Source: Streptomyces cellulosae
GTDB taxonomy: Bacteria; Actinomycetota; Actinomycetes; Streptomycetales; Streptomycetaceae
Assembly: GCA_014655195.1 (NCBI GenBank)
Contig: BNBH01000013.1
Coordinates: 158,395 to 222,394 of the forward strand
Direction of reading: 5' to 3'
DNA: 64,000 nucleotides
A program made the position numbers and the translations under genes. The notes beneath the pieces were generated by a model. It was not told the DNA's origin. It saw nothing but the letters and a program-made list of their open reading frames with translations, and searched no databases. Of the stretch, positions 1-8,423 are shown in pieces (positions within the stretch are counted from its first letter, which is position 1; every line of letters starts with the position of its first letter).

Positions 1-1038
1 CTGCGACTGGGTCATGTTCCCGAAGAAGCGCAGCAGCAGGATCCGCTTCTCGCGCGGCGGGAGGTCCTCCAGCAGCGGCTTGAGCGACTCCCGGTACTCC
101 ACGCCCTCCAGCGCCTCGTCCTCCGCGCCGAGGGTGTCGGCGACCGCCGGGGACTCGTCGTCGGTGTCGGGGACGTCCAGGGACAGCGTGGAGTAGGCGT
201 TCGCCGACTCCAGGCCCTCCAGGACCTCCTCCTCCGAGATCCCCAGCTTCTCGGCGAGCTCGTGCACCGTGGGGGAGCGGCCGTGCAGCTGGGACAGCTC
301 CGCCGTGGCCGTGGTGAGCGACAGCCGCAGCTCCTGGAGCCGCCGCGGCACGCGGACCGCCCAGCCCTTGTCGCGGAAGTGCCGCTTGATCTCGCCGACG
401 ACCGTCGGGGTGGCGTACGTGGAGAACTCCACGCCACGGTCCGGGTCGAAGCGGTCGACGGACTTGATCAGACCGATCGTGGCGACCTGGGTCAGGTCGT
501 CCAGCGGCTCGCCGCGGTTGCGGAAGCGGCGCGCCAGGTGCTCGACGAGCGGCAGATGCATCCGCACCAGCCGGTTGCGCAGCTCCGCGTACTCCGGGGT
601 GCCGCTGTCCAGCATGCGCAGTTCGAGGAAGAGGGCGCGCGCCCCGCTGCGGTCCTGCGGGTCGTGGTGCGCGTGCGTGCCCGGCACACCCGGTGTGCTC
701 CGTGCGCCGGAGGCAGGCGCCGCCTGCTCCTCGGCCTCTCGCTCGTGCTCGCTCATCGTCCCGCCCGTCGCCCTTCCCCGAGCGCTCGCCTCGTCCCCCG
801 CCACCGGCTCGGCCAGGGCGGGGGCGTCCCCGCCGGGAGCGGCCGGCCCGGCCGCGGACGTGTCCCGCACGGCGCCGCCGGCCTGCCCGCCGTTTGGACG
901 GACGTCTCCCGCGGAGTCGTCCTCCGGATGCGGCCGGGCCTGCTCGGGGATGCCGTCGATGCCGTCCGGCACGCGCTCGGCCGGCAGCTCCCGTGTGCCG
1001 CGTTCTTCGTCCCGCACCGGCCCGTCCTCGCTCCTCAC
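1..1038 (-). CDS. sigH: SigB/SigF-family RNA polymerase sigma factor, SigH-like (partial, C-terminus off the left edge)
   Basis: Stress/development sigma factor. The 346 visible codons run from a GTG at 1038 and are still open at base 1. Region 2 is seen as DDLTQVATIGLIKSVDRFD and EFSTYATPTVVGEIKRHFRD, region 3 follows (LHGRSPTVHELAEKLGISE), and region 4 begins with LPPREKRILLLRFF before the edge; the last helix of region 4 is missing. The GTG overlaps the anti-sigma stop as GTGA, so the full reading frame carries about 94 extra acidic, disordered residues before an internal ATG at 756 (MSEHER), which would give the usual SigB-type length. The S. coelicolor homologue is known to occur as several size forms, which fits two starts. 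SigH is recognised by its partner and by neighbourhood; a different SigB paralogue cannot be excluded. Confidence 0.88.
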   Translation of the reverse strand, partial: MRSEDGPVRDEERGTRELPAERVPDGIDGIPEQARPHPEDDSAGDVRPNGGQAGGAVRDTSAAGPAAPGGDAPALAEPVAGDEASARGRATGGTMSEHEREAEEQAAPASGARSTPGVPGTHAHHDPQDRSGARALFLELRMLDSGTPEYAELRNRLVRMHLPLVEHLARRFRNRGEPLDDLTQVATIGLIKSVDRFDPDRGVEFSTYATPTVVGEIKRHFRDKGWAVRVPRRLQELRLSLTTATAELSQLHGRSPTVHELAEKLGISEEEVLEGLESANAYSTLSLDVPDTDDESPAVADTLGAEDEALEGVEYRESLKPLLEDLPPREKRILLLRFFGNMTQSQ

Positions 1039-1448
1039 GCCGGCCCGGGTCCCGCGCCGCGCTGTTTGTAGAGGCTGATCGACACGGTCTTGTCCTCGTC
1101 CACGGCGGAGGAGACCTTGCCCGCGAGCGCGGACAGCACGGTCCAGGCGAAGGTGTCCCGCGAGGGGGCGTGGCCGTCCGTGGTGGGCGCCGAGACGGTG
1201 ACCTCGAGCGAGTCGTCGACGAGGCGGAAGACGCAACTGAGCACCGATCCCGGCACGGCCTGCTGCAGCAGGATCGCGCAGGCCTCGTCGACCGCGATGC
1301 GCAGGTCCTCGATCTCGTCGAGGGTGAAGTCCAAACGGGCCGCGAGGCCGGCCGTGGCCGTACGCAGCACCGACAGGTAGGCCCCCGCGGCCGGCAGCCG
1401 GACTTCCACGAAGTCCTGGGTCGCGGGCTCGCCTGCGATCTGGGACAC
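1035..1448 (-). CDS. ushX: Anti-sigma factor, RsbW-like HATPase (UshX/RshA type)
   Basis: Serine-kinase-type anti-sigma factor expected to bind and silence the sigma factor encoded directly downstream. The 137-residue protein has the RsbW fold: N-box-like IAVDEACAILLQQ around residue 55, and a compact ATPase core without a phosphoacceptor histidine. I chose the GTG at 1448 because a GGAGG sits 5 bases upstream; the frame is open to a TTG at 1460, but that codon overlaps the ribosome site. It overlaps the sigma gene by 4 bases (GTGA), so the two are translationally coupled. In the family, partner switching with an anti-anti-sigma protein releases the sigma factor; no such partner lies in this window. 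Confidence 0.88.
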   Translation of the reverse strand: MSQIAGEPATQDFVEVRLPAAGAYLSVLRTATAGLAARLDFTLDEIEDLRIAVDEACAILLQQAVPGSVLSCVFRLVDDSLEVTVSAPTTDGHAPSRDTFAWTVLSALAGKVSSAVDEDKTVSISLYKQRGAGPGPA

Positions 1449-1475
1449 CCTCACCTCCAAGGTGGTACAAGCGTT

Positions 1476-1583
1476 TCAGGGCCTGTGTTCGCCCCCGGGC
1501 AACGCGCTACGTGGTTCAGCGGTGACGCTATCGCGCTCCCGGCGGTCCTGTCGCCGGGACCCCGACCCGTTGCCGTCACTCAT
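1476..1583 (-). CDS. Possible 35-residue leader ORF upstream of the anti-sigma gene
   Basis: An ATG at 1583 opens a 35-codon frame ending in TGA 27 bases before the anti-sigma GTG. The product is polar and Gly/Ser/Arg/Asp-rich with no recognisable domain. No convincing ribosome site lies at the right distance (GGAG is about 16 bases away). It could be a leader peptide, or just the transcribed leader of the sigma operon. Weakly supported. Confidence 0.22.
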   Translation of the reverse strand: MSDGNGSGSRRQDRRERDSVTAEPRSALPGGEHRP

Positions 1584-1656
1584 AGTAAAACTATGAACAC
1601 GCTCCGTGGCTAGGGGTCTGCGACGGCCAAATGGGAAGAGCGCGCGCCGCATTGAC

Positions 1657-1682
1657 GTACCCAGGCGCCGGACCGTCGAACC
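1657..1682 (-). promoter_or_regulatory. Candidate SigB-type promoter for the anti-sigma/sigma operon
   Basis: On the minus strand GGTT (1682-1679) is followed after 16 bases by GGGTAC (1662-1657), close to the GNNT-N14-16-GGGTA(C/T) pattern used by SigB/SigH-type holoenzymes. It lies about 210 bases upstream of the anti-sigma start, between this operon and the UBP gene. If used, the sigma factor would autoregulate. Recognised by eye only. Confidence 0.4.
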
Positions 1683-1706
1683 GTCCGGCACCGTGGTCCC
1701 GTCACG

Positions 1707-1967
1707 TCACACCAGTACGTGGTCGACGAAGCACCAGCGCCAGTCCTCGCCCGGCTCGTGGGTCCGCATCACGGGATGGCCGGTTTCCCTGTGGTGCCTC
1801 GTCGCGTGCCGGTTCGGCGAGGAGTCGCAGCAGCCGACGTGACCGCAGGTGAGACAGAGGCGCAGCTGCACCGGATCCGTCCCCTCCCGCAGGCACTCCG
1901 GACACGTCTCACCGAGCGGGGCCGGTTCCGGGTGCGGCAACGCCTCGACGTGCGTGCACTGTTTCAT
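1707..1967 (-). CDS. UBP-type zinc-finger domain protein
   Basis: An 86-residue protein that is essentially one ZnF-UBP domain: CTHVEAL, then CPEC, CLTCGHVGCCDSSPNRHA and HHRETGHPV supply the paired Cys/His zinc ligands. In eukaryotes this fold binds ubiquitin C-termini; the bacterial stand-alone versions have no established ligand. The ATG at 1967 matches the start of the family; the much longer open frame upstream runs antisense through the antiporter gene and is not coding. It is divergent from the antiporter, with 60 bases between starts. The stand-alone version is common in actinomycetes, often beside ion antiporters. Confidence 0.85.
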   Translation of the reverse strand: MKQCTHVEALPHPEPAPLGETCPECLREGTDPVQLRLCLTCGHVGCCDSSPNRHATRHHRETGHPVMRTHEPGEDWRWCFVDHVLV

Positions 1968-2027
1968 GATTGCCAGATTACGACGGTCGCGCGGAAGGCC
2001 GCGCGGAAAAACGAGGGTGGGCCCGAC

Positions 2028-3620
2028 ATGGACGTGATGCCCCTGCTGCTGCTCGTCGCGGGCAGCGCCGCCGTGGCCGCCGCCGCCCGGCGGACCCCGG
2101 TTCCGCCGCCGCTGGTCCTGGTCGCGGCCGGCCTGCTGGTCAGCTACGTCCCCGGCGTGCCCGATTACGCCCTCGACCCGCACATCGTGCTGCCGCTGAT
2201 CCTCCCGCCGCTCCTCTACACGGCCGCCGTGGAGAGCTCCTACCTGGACCTGCGGGCGAACCTGCGGCCGGTGGCCCTGCTGTCCGTCGGTTACGTGCTG
2301 TTCGCGACGCTCGCCGTCGGCTGGGTGCTGCACCTGCTGGTGCCGGACCTGCCGCTCACCGCGGCGCTGGTGTTCGGCGCCGTGGTGGCGCCCCCGGACG
2401 CCGTCGCGGCGACGGCGGTGGCCCGCAGGGTCGGCCTGCCCTCGCGGATCACGACGATCCTCCAGGGCGAGTCGCTGTTCAACGACGCCACCGCCATCAC
2501 CGCGTTCCGGGTCGCCGTGGCCGCGTCCGTCGGCGAGGGCGTGAGCTGGGCCGGGGGAGTGGGGGAGTTCCTGCTGGCCGCGCTGGGCGGCACCGCGGTC
2601 GGCCTGGTGCTGATGGCGCCGCTGCACTGGCTGCGCACCCACGTGCGCGAGACGCTGCTGCAGAACACGCTGTCGCTGCTCATCCCGTTCGTCGCGTACG
2701 GCGTCGCCGAGCAGGTGCACGCCTCCGGGGTGATCGCCGTCGTGGTGGTCGCGCTCTACCTCGGGCACCGCGCGTGGGAGGTCGACTTCGCCACCCGGCT
2801 CCAGGAGAGCGCGGTGTGGGGCATGGTCGCGTTCGTCCTGGAGTCGGCCGTGTTCGCCCTCATCGGTCTCCAGCTCCCCGTCGTGATGCGCGGGCTCGGT
2901 GAGCACGAGGGCATCGAATCCGCCTGGTACGCCCTGGCCGTCTTCGCGGTCGTCGTCGCCGTGCGGTTCCTCTGGGTGTACCCGGCGGTCTGGCTGCCGT
3001 GGCGGGTCTCGGCGCGGGTCCGCGCGCGCGAGGAGAAGCCGGACTGGAAGGGCCCGTTCGTGATCGCGTGGGCGGGGATGCGCGGGGTGGTGTCCCTCGC
3101 GATCGCCTTCTCGATCCCGGTGACCGCGGAGGGCGAGGACTTCCCGCACCGGTACCTGCTGCTCTTCCTGACCTTCACCACCGTCATCGGCACCCTCGTC
3201 GTGCAGGGCCTCACCCTGCCTCCGCTGATCCGGATGCTGAAGCTGCCCGGCCGCGACGCCCGGGCCGAGACCCTCGCCGAGGCCAACGCGCAGGCGCAGG
3301 CGTCCCGGGTCGCCGAGGAGCGCCTCGACGACCTGCTCGCCGACGAGCGCAACGCCCTTCCCGCGCCGCTGGCCGACCGGCTGCGCAGCGTCCTGGAGCG
3401 CCGCCGCAACGCCGTCTGGGAGCGGCTCGGGCAGGTCAACCCCGTCACCGGGGAGTCGGTGGACGACACCTACCGGCGGCTGTCCCGGGAGATGATCGGC
3501 GCCGAGCGCGACGTGTTCGTGAAGCTGCGCGACGGGCGCTACATCGACGACGAGATGCTGCGGACGCTGCTGCGCCGGCTGGACCTGGAGGAGGCCGCGG
3601 CCTACCGGGAGGCGGGGTAG
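2028..3620 (+). CDS. Na+/H+ antiporter, CPA1 (NhaP-like) family
   Basis: Membrane antiporter of 530 residues exchanging a monovalent cation for protons. The first about 400 residues hold around 12 hydrophobic segments. The signature GAVVAPPDAVAATAV (about residue 115) and LQGESLFNDATAI (about 145) contain the acidic cation-site residues of CPA1 exchangers. WAGMRGVVSLAIAFSIP (about 345) is the second conserved region. A soluble helical tail of about 130 residues follows, as in NhaP-type proteins with a regulatory tail. ATG at 2028 has GAGGG upstream. It faces the PLP-enzyme gene, whose end lies 25 bases away. Substrate (Na+, K+ or Li+) cannot be told from sequence. Confidence 0.9.
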   Translation: MDVMPLLLLVAGSAAVAAAARRTPVPPPLVLVAAGLLVSYVPGVPDYALDPHIVLPLILPPLLYTAAVESSYLDLRANLRPVALLSVGYVLFATLAVGWVLHLLVPDLPLTAALVFGAVVAPPDAVAATAVARRVGLPSRITTILQGESLFNDATAITAFRVAVAASVGEGVSWAGGVGEFLLAALGGTAVGLVLMAPLHWLRTHVRETLLQNTLSLLIPFVAYGVAEQVHASGVIAVVVVALYLGHRAWEVDFATRLQESAVWGMVAFVLESAVFALIGLQLPVVMRGLGEHEGIESAWYALAVFAVVVAVRFLWVYPAVWLPWRVSARVRAREEKPDWKGPFVIAWAGMRGVVSLAIAFSIPVTAEGEDFPHRYLLLFLTFTTVIGTLVVQGLTLPPLIRMLKLPGRDARAETLAEANAQAQASRVAEERLDDLLADERNALPAPLADRLRSVLERRRNAVWERLGQVNPVTGESVDDTYRRLSREMIGAERDVFVKLRDGRYIDDEMLRTLLRRLDLEEAAAYREAG

Positions 3621-3645
3621 GCCGTCCCGGAGCGGGCGCGCCGGC

Positions 3646-4557
3646 TCAGGGGAACGGACGCCCGGTGACCACCGCGGCGACCGTGCTCCCGCGCGGGAAG
3701 GCGCCCTCCCCGGCCAGGGTGACGAGGGCATGAAGCAATTTGGCGACATAGAGGCGTTCCACGGGGACCCCGTGACGCTGTTCGAAGTCCGCGGCGAACT
3801 CCTCCAGGCCGGCCGGTACGCGCGCGTAGCCGCCGTGATGGAACCGCTCGTCCAGGCTCCACTCCCCGCGCGGACCGCCGAACGCCGCCGTCTGCAGGGC
3901 CCGTATCTCCGCCGTGAGGAAGCCGCCCTTGAGCACCGGTATGCCGAGCGTGCGCGCGCTCCCGCCGAGCCCGGCGGCCAGTCCCGCGAGCGTGCCGCCC
4001 GTGCCGCAGGCCACCGCGGCCACGTCCGCCGCGCCCGCCAGTTCCCGGCCGAGCTCCACGCACCCGCGCACCGCGGCCGCGTTGCTGCCGCCCTCCGGCA
4101 CGACGTACGCGTCCTCCGCGTCCGCCGCGCGCAGCACCTCAGCGAGCGTGTCCGGATCCGTCTTGCGGCGGTACACCGACCGCGCCACGAAGCACAGGCG
4201 CATGCCGTCGGCCGCGCAGCGCGCCAGCGACGGGTTGAGGGGCCGGTCCGCCAGTTCCTCGCCGCGCACCACGCCCACCGTGCGCAGCCCGAGCAGCCGT
4301 CCGGCGGCGGCCGTGGCCCGCAGATGGCTGGAGTACGCCCCGCCGAACGTGACCACCGTCCGCCCGCCGGCCGCCTCTAGGTTCGGGGCGAGCTTGCGCC
4401 ACTTGTTGCCGACCAGCTCGGGATGGACGAGGTCGTCCCGCTTCAGCAGCAGCCGCACCCCGTGCCGCTCGAACCGCGCGTCGACGGCCTCCTCCAGCGG
4501 CGAGGGGAGCCGCGGGCGCAGGCCGGCGAGGGCGTCGGAGCTGGTCATGGGGGCCAT
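3646..4557 (-). CDS. PLP-dependent ACC deaminase / D-cysteine desulfhydrase family enzyme
   Basis: A 303-residue fold-type II PLP enzyme. RDDLVHPELVGNKWRKL (residues about 39-55) carries the PLP lysine in the NKWRKL motif, GGAYSSHLRATAAAG is the Asn/Ser substrate loop region, and VACGTGGTLAGLAAG is the phosphate-binding glycine loop. These are shared by 1-aminocyclopropane-1-carboxylate deaminase and D-cysteine desulfhydrase, which open the ring or release H2S respectively. Sequence alone does not decide between them. The start is ATG 4557; an in-frame ATG at 4548 is equally possible since neither has a clear ribosome site. Confidence 0.85.
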   Translation of the reverse strand: MAPMTSSDALAGLRPRLPSPLEEAVDARFERHGVRLLLKRDDLVHPELVGNKWRKLAPNLEAAGGRTVVTFGGAYSSHLRATAAAGRLLGLRTVGVVRGEELADRPLNPSLARCAADGMRLCFVARSVYRRKTDPDTLAEVLRAADAEDAYVVPEGGSNAAAVRGCVELGRELAGAADVAAVACGTGGTLAGLAAGLGGSARTLGIPVLKGGFLTAEIRALQTAAFGGPRGEWSLDERFHHGGYARVPAGLEEFAADFEQRHGVPVERLYVAKLLHALVTLAGEGAFPRGSTVAAVVTGRPFP

Positions 4558-4669
4558 TGTCGCGCGAGGTCACGGCGGGCGGGCGCCGGTGTTCCGTGTG
4601 GGGGGTGTCAGGAGGGCGGAACACCGGCGACGAGCGCCCAGGGTCACGTCGGACGTCGCCTCGTCCGGG

Positions 4670-5263
4670 TCACTTCAGACGGTCGCGGATCCGCTTGCGC
4701 ATCGACGCCATGGTGAACCCGCGCGGGTCCACCTTGCCCGGCTGCCACTCCAGGTGGCCGATCACCGACTGCTCGTTCCAGCCGTGGTAGCGGCAGACCG
4801 CCGCCGCGGCCTTCTCGATGGCCTCCAGCTGCGCCGCCGGCCACGGGTCCTTCCCGTCGCCCAGGTTCTCGCACTCGAAGCCGTAGAAGTGCCGGTTGCC
4901 GTCGGTGTTGGCCTCGTTGTCCGGCGGGAACGTCTTCTTCTCGGCGATCACCGCCCGCAGCACGTCGTCGTCGCCGAGTCCCGCGTGGTTGGCGCGTCCG
5001 TACCCGACGAGGTGCACCCGGCCGTCCTTGGTGATCACGCCGTGGCAGAGCGGACCCGGAAGACCCGAGTAGCCCTTGCGGCAGATGTCGACCGTCGCCT
5101 TGCTGCCCTTGGTCACGGTGTGATGGATCATCACCCCGTGCACAGGACCCCACGGGCCCTTGTGGTTGCGGTTGTGGTCACGCCAGTCGCCGACCTCGAC
5201 GACCGTGAGACCCTCCGCTCTGAGAGCGCGCAGGAACGCGCTCGCGGACATGGGTGGGGCCAT
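4670..5263 (-). CDS. N-acetylmuramoyl-L-alanine amidase (Amidase_2/PGRP fold)
   Basis: A 197-residue enzyme cleaving the bond between MurNAc and L-Ala in peptidoglycan. Zinc ligands are seen in VHGVMIHHTVTKGSK (first His pair) and in VIGHLEWQPGKVDP (the late His, with Lys in place of the usual HKDxxxxK spacing still present as K). NRHFYGFECENLG supplies the catalytic Glu region. No signal peptide is visible from the ATG at 5263 (ribosome site GGAGG), so export would need another route, or the enzyme resembles phage-type endolysins. The open frame upstream of 5263 is not used. It is divergent from the encapsulin gene, 298 bases apart. Confidence 0.87.
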   Translation of the reverse strand: MAPPMSASAFLRALRAEGLTVVEVGDWRDHNRNHKGPWGPVHGVMIHHTVTKGSKATVDICRKGYSGLPGPLCHGVITKDGRVHLVGYGRANHAGLGDDDVLRAVIAEKKTFPPDNEANTDGNRHFYGFECENLGDGKDPWPAAQLEAIEKAAAAVCRYHGWNEQSVIGHLEWQPGKVDPRGFTMASMRKRIRDRLK

Positions 5264-5561
5264 GCCGCCCTCCTCCGTACCGGACGACGGCCACCGGGCG
5301 CGGCCGTCTCGTACAGGGCCTATAGCCGGAAGTCGGCCTTTCAAGTACTCGTCCGTCAGCTGTGCGAGCCGATCCGGACAATTTCCTTCCGCCCGGAGGT
5401 CGTTGCCGCGCCCGGCGGGGCGGTCAGTCTGTCCAGGCTCCCCAAGATCCAACCCCGCTCGATCGTGTAATGGCGCGGACACTCTGCGTGAGGAACGCTT
5501 GATCACGCACTGCGACGCCCGGCACGGCCGGGCGTGGATCTATTGGGGAGGGCATTTCTCT

Positions 5562-6968
5562 ATGTCGGTAGGCGAAGAGGTCCGCACGGAGCAGACCGGG
5601 CAGCAGCAGAGCCTCGGGACGGCGGCGGCGCGGAACCTGGCCACCACGACCAAGTCCGCGCCGCAGATGCAGGAGATCAGCTCCCGCTGGCTGCTGCGGA
5701 TGCTGCCCTGGGTCGACGTGCAGGGCGGCACGTACCGGGTCAACCGGCGGCTCACGTACGCCGTGGGCAACGGCCGGCTGACCTTCGTGAAGACGGGCGA
5801 CCGGGTGGAAGTCATCCCCGCCGAACTGGGCGAACTGCCCGTGCTGCGCGACTACGAGGACCAGGAGGTGCTCGCCGAGCTGGCCTCCCGGTGCCGGCAG
5901 CGGGAGATCGCGGCCGGGCAGGTCGTCGCCTCCTTCGGCAGCCCCGCCGACGAGGTGTACCTGCTCGCGCACGGCAGGGTGGAGCGCGTCGGCACCGGCC
6001 CCTACGGCGAGGACGAGTCCCTCGGGGTGCTCGCCGACGGCGCCTACTTCGGCGAACAGGCCCTCCAGGACGACGACGCCATCTGGGAGTACACGGCCCG
6101 CACCCTGACCGCGTGCACCGTCCTGGTGCTGCCCCGCGAGGCGGTCGACCAGGTCGCCGAGCGGTCCGAGACCCTGCGCGAGCACCTGCGCCGCCGGGCG
6201 GACGTCCCGCAGCAGCGCACCAACAAGTACGGCGAGAAGGAGATCGACCTCGCGGCCGGCCACAGCGGCGAGCCGGACATCCCGCACACCTTCGTCGACT
6301 ACGAGGCCCGGCCCCGCGAGTACGAACTCAGCGTCGCCCAGACCGTGCTGCGCATCCACACACGCGTGGCCGACCTCTACAACCAGCCGATGAACCAGAC
6401 GGAGCAGCAGATCCGGCTGACCGTGGAGGCGCTGAAGGAGCGCCAGGAGCACGAGCTCATCAACAACCGCGACTTCGGCCTGCTCCACAACTGCGAGTAC
6501 GACCAGCGGATCCAGCCGCACGACGGCGTGCCCGGCCCCGACGACATGGACGAGCTGCTCAGCAGGCGCCGCGGCACCCGGCTGCTGCTCGCCCACCCGC
6601 GCGCCATCGCCGCGTTCGGCCGCGAGCTCAACAAGCGGGGACTCGTCCCGGAGACGATCGACGTCGGCGGCAACCGCATCCCCACCTGGCGGGGCGTTCC
6701 CATCTACCCGTGCAACAAGATCCCGGTGACCGAGGCCCGCACCACCTCCGTCATCGCGCTGCGCACCGGCGAGGAGGACCAGGGCGTCATCGGCCTTCGC
6801 GCGGCCGGCATCCCCGACGAGATCGAGCCGAGCCTGTCCGTGCGGTTCATGGGCATCAACGAACAGGCCATCATCAAGTACCTGGTCACGGCCTACTACT
6901 CGGCAGCGGTGCTGGTCCCGGACGCGCTGGGCGTCCTGGAGAACGTCGAGATCGGACGCTGGCGGTGA
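5562..6968 (+). CDS. eshB: Family 2B encapsulin shell protein with inserted cyclic-nucleotide-binding domain (EshB-like)
   Basis: Shell subunit of 468 residues predicted to self-assemble into an icosahedral protein nanocompartment with the HK97 fold. A long N-arm (residues 1-60) precedes the fold. A cyclic-nucleotide-binding domain is inserted at about residues 105-205 (AAGQVVASFGSPADEVYLL, then GVLADGAYFGEQALQ). The shell domain resumes at about 245 with the extended segment YELSVAQTVLRIHTRVADLYNQ and runs to the end. Older annotation calls such proteins Crp-like regulators, but there is no HTH. Streptomyces EshA/EshB are known members; EshA forms large particles and was linked to sporogenic hypha growth. 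GGGGAGG lies 10 bases before ATG 5562. The next gene is its probable cargo. Neighbourhood favours EshB. Confidence 0.9.
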   Translation: MSVGEEVRTEQTGQQQSLGTAAARNLATTTKSAPQMQEISSRWLLRMLPWVDVQGGTYRVNRRLTYAVGNGRLTFVKTGDRVEVIPAELGELPVLRDYEDQEVLAELASRCRQREIAAGQVVASFGSPADEVYLLAHGRVERVGTGPYGEDESLGVLADGAYFGEQALQDDDAIWEYTARTLTACTVLVLPREAVDQVAERSETLREHLRRRADVPQQRTNKYGEKEIDLAAGHSGEPDIPHTFVDYEARPREYELSVAQTVLRIHTRVADLYNQPMNQTEQQIRLTVEALKERQEHELINNRDFGLLHNCEYDQRIQPHDGVPGPDDMDELLSRRRGTRLLLAHPRAIAAFGRELNKRGLVPETIDVGGNRIPTWRGVPIYPCNKIPVTEARTTSVIALRTGEEDQGVIGLRAAGIPDEIEPSLSVRFMGINEQAIIKYLVTAYYSAAVLVPDALGVLENVEIGRWR

Positions 6969-7101
6969 CCGTCCGCCGGCTCCCGCCGCGCGCGCCGTGT
7001 CCCCGCCCTCCCGGGCGGGTAGATCTGGGGGGAACGAGCTCGCCAGGTGCGCAAGCGCCGTCCCTCCGTGCCTCCACCGAGTCGGTCCCAGGGGGAAGTC
7101 G

Positions 7102-8223
7102 ATGACGGAGTCCATGGCCCGGCCGACCACGGGCCGCCCGGAGCAGCGCACGGCACGCACCGCGCCCGACAGCGCACGCGGACCGGAGCAGCACATGGAG
7201 GACGGGCACGAGGCGGCCGCCCTGCTGGAGCGCACCCGGGCCGCCGTCGACCCGGTGCTGCGCACGGCCCTCGGGTCCCTGCCCGCGTCGATGCGCCGCG
7301 TCGCGCTCTACCACTTCGGCTGGCAGAACGCGGACGGCACCCCGTCCTCCGGCGGCTCCGGGAAGGCGCTCCGGCCCGCCCTGGTGCTCGCGGCGGCCTC
7401 CGCCCTCGGCGGCTCCGCGGCACGGACGGCGGCCCTGCGGGCGGCGGCCGCGGTCGAACTGGTCCACAACTTCACGCTCGTCCACGACGACGTGATGGAC
7501 CGGGACACCACCCGCCGCCACCGCCCCACGGTGTGGACGGTGTTCGGGGACGCCGACGCGATCCTCGTGGGGGACGCCCTCCAGGCGCTCGCCCTGCGGC
7601 TGCTCGCCGAGGACCCCCACCCTGCCGCCCCGGCCGCGGCCGCCCGGCTCGCCCAGTGCGTGGTCGAACTGTGCGCCGGGCAGCACGCGGACACGGCCCT
7701 GGAGCGCCGCGCCCCCGACGAGGTCACCCTGGAGGAGACCCTCGCCATGGCGGAGGCGAAGACCGGCGCCCTGCTCGGCTGCGCCTGCGCCCTCGGCGCG
7801 CTGTACGCGGGCGCGGGGGACGCGGAGGTGGCGGCGATGGACGCCTTCGGCCGCGAGGCCGGGCTGGCGTTCCAGCTGATCGACGACGTCATCGGCACCT
7901 GGGGCGACCCGCGCCGCACCGGCAAGCCGGCCGGCGCCGACCTCGCCGCCCGCAAGAAGTCGCTGCCGGTCGTCGCCGCGCTCACCTCCGGCACCCCGGA
8001 GGCCGCGGAGCTCGCCGCCGCGTACGCCGCCCCGCACCGGAAGGAGGAGGCCGAGGAGCTCACCCGGCTCGTCGAGCGGGCCGGCGGCCGTGACTGGGCG
8101 CAGACCCAGGCGGCGGACCGGATGGCCCGCGCGATGCAGGAGGTGGCTCGCGCGGTGCCGGACCCGGAGGCGGCGGGAGGTCTCCTCGCCCTCGCCGAGT
8201 TCGTCACCCGGCGCTCCACCTGA
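7102..8223 (+). CDS. Polyprenyl diphosphate synthase, probable encapsulin cargo
   Basis: All-alpha isoprenyl diphosphate synthase, 373 residues, condensing isopentenyl diphosphate with an allylic diphosphate. The first Asp-rich motif DDVMD is at about residue 128 and the second reads DDVIG at about 260, the DDxxG form seen in this cargo group. KALRPAL gives the IPP-binding Lys/Arg. Residues 1 to about 40 are polar, Pro/Thr/Arg-rich and unlike the usual family start; such disordered N-termini are the targeting segments of family 2 encapsulin cargos. ATG 7102 has GGGGAAG upstream; the longer open frame to 6997 lacks a site. It follows the shell gene by 133 bases on the same strand. Product chain length is unknown. 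Confidence 0.87.
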   Translation: MTESMARPTTGRPEQRTARTAPDSARGPEQHMEDGHEAAALLERTRAAVDPVLRTALGSLPASMRRVALYHFGWQNADGTPSSGGSGKALRPALVLAAASALGGSAARTAALRAAAAVELVHNFTLVHDDVMDRDTTRRHRPTVWTVFGDADAILVGDALQALALRLLAEDPHPAAPAAAARLAQCVVELCAGQHADTALERRAPDEVTLEETLAMAEAKTGALLGCACALGALYAGAGDAEVAAMDAFGREAGLAFQLIDDVIGTWGDPRRTGKPAGADLAARKKSLPVVAALTSGTPEAAELAAAYAAPHRKEEAEELTRLVERAGGRDWAQTQAADRMARAMQEVARAVPDPEAAGGLLALAEFVTRRST

Positions 8224-8423
8224 CCGGACGGCGCAGGCCGCCCCACCCGACCCCGGGGCCATGGGCCGCCGTGCGGACCCTGACCCGTACGGCTGCCGTG
8301 GCCCCGGGCCGGCGGGTCCCGCACTTCCCCACGGTGTGCGGGGCCCGCCCCCTGTTCGCCCGGCACGCCCCGGCTAGTCTCAACCCCCGTACCGACAGCG
8401 ATGGTTGAGGCGAAGGGGCGGAC

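Noticed and set aside
5319..5344. Promoter for the amidase gene (TTGAAA and TATAGG)
   Set aside because: Spacer is only 14 bases, too short to accept without transcript data.
4670..6968. Prophage remnant (endolysin-like amidase next to an HK97-fold protein)
   Set aside because: The HK97-fold protein has the cyclic-nucleotide insertion of a family 2B encapsulin and an enzyme cargo; no portal, terminase, tail or integrase gene is present.
5562..6968. Crp/Fnr-type transcription factor
   Set aside because: Cyclic-nucleotide domain is present but there is no HTH, and the remainder matches the encapsulin shell.
5562..8223. Terpene biosynthetic gene cluster
   Set aside because: A prenyl diphosphate synthase is present, but no cyclase, oxidase or other tailoring gene; the encapsulin pairing explains it better.
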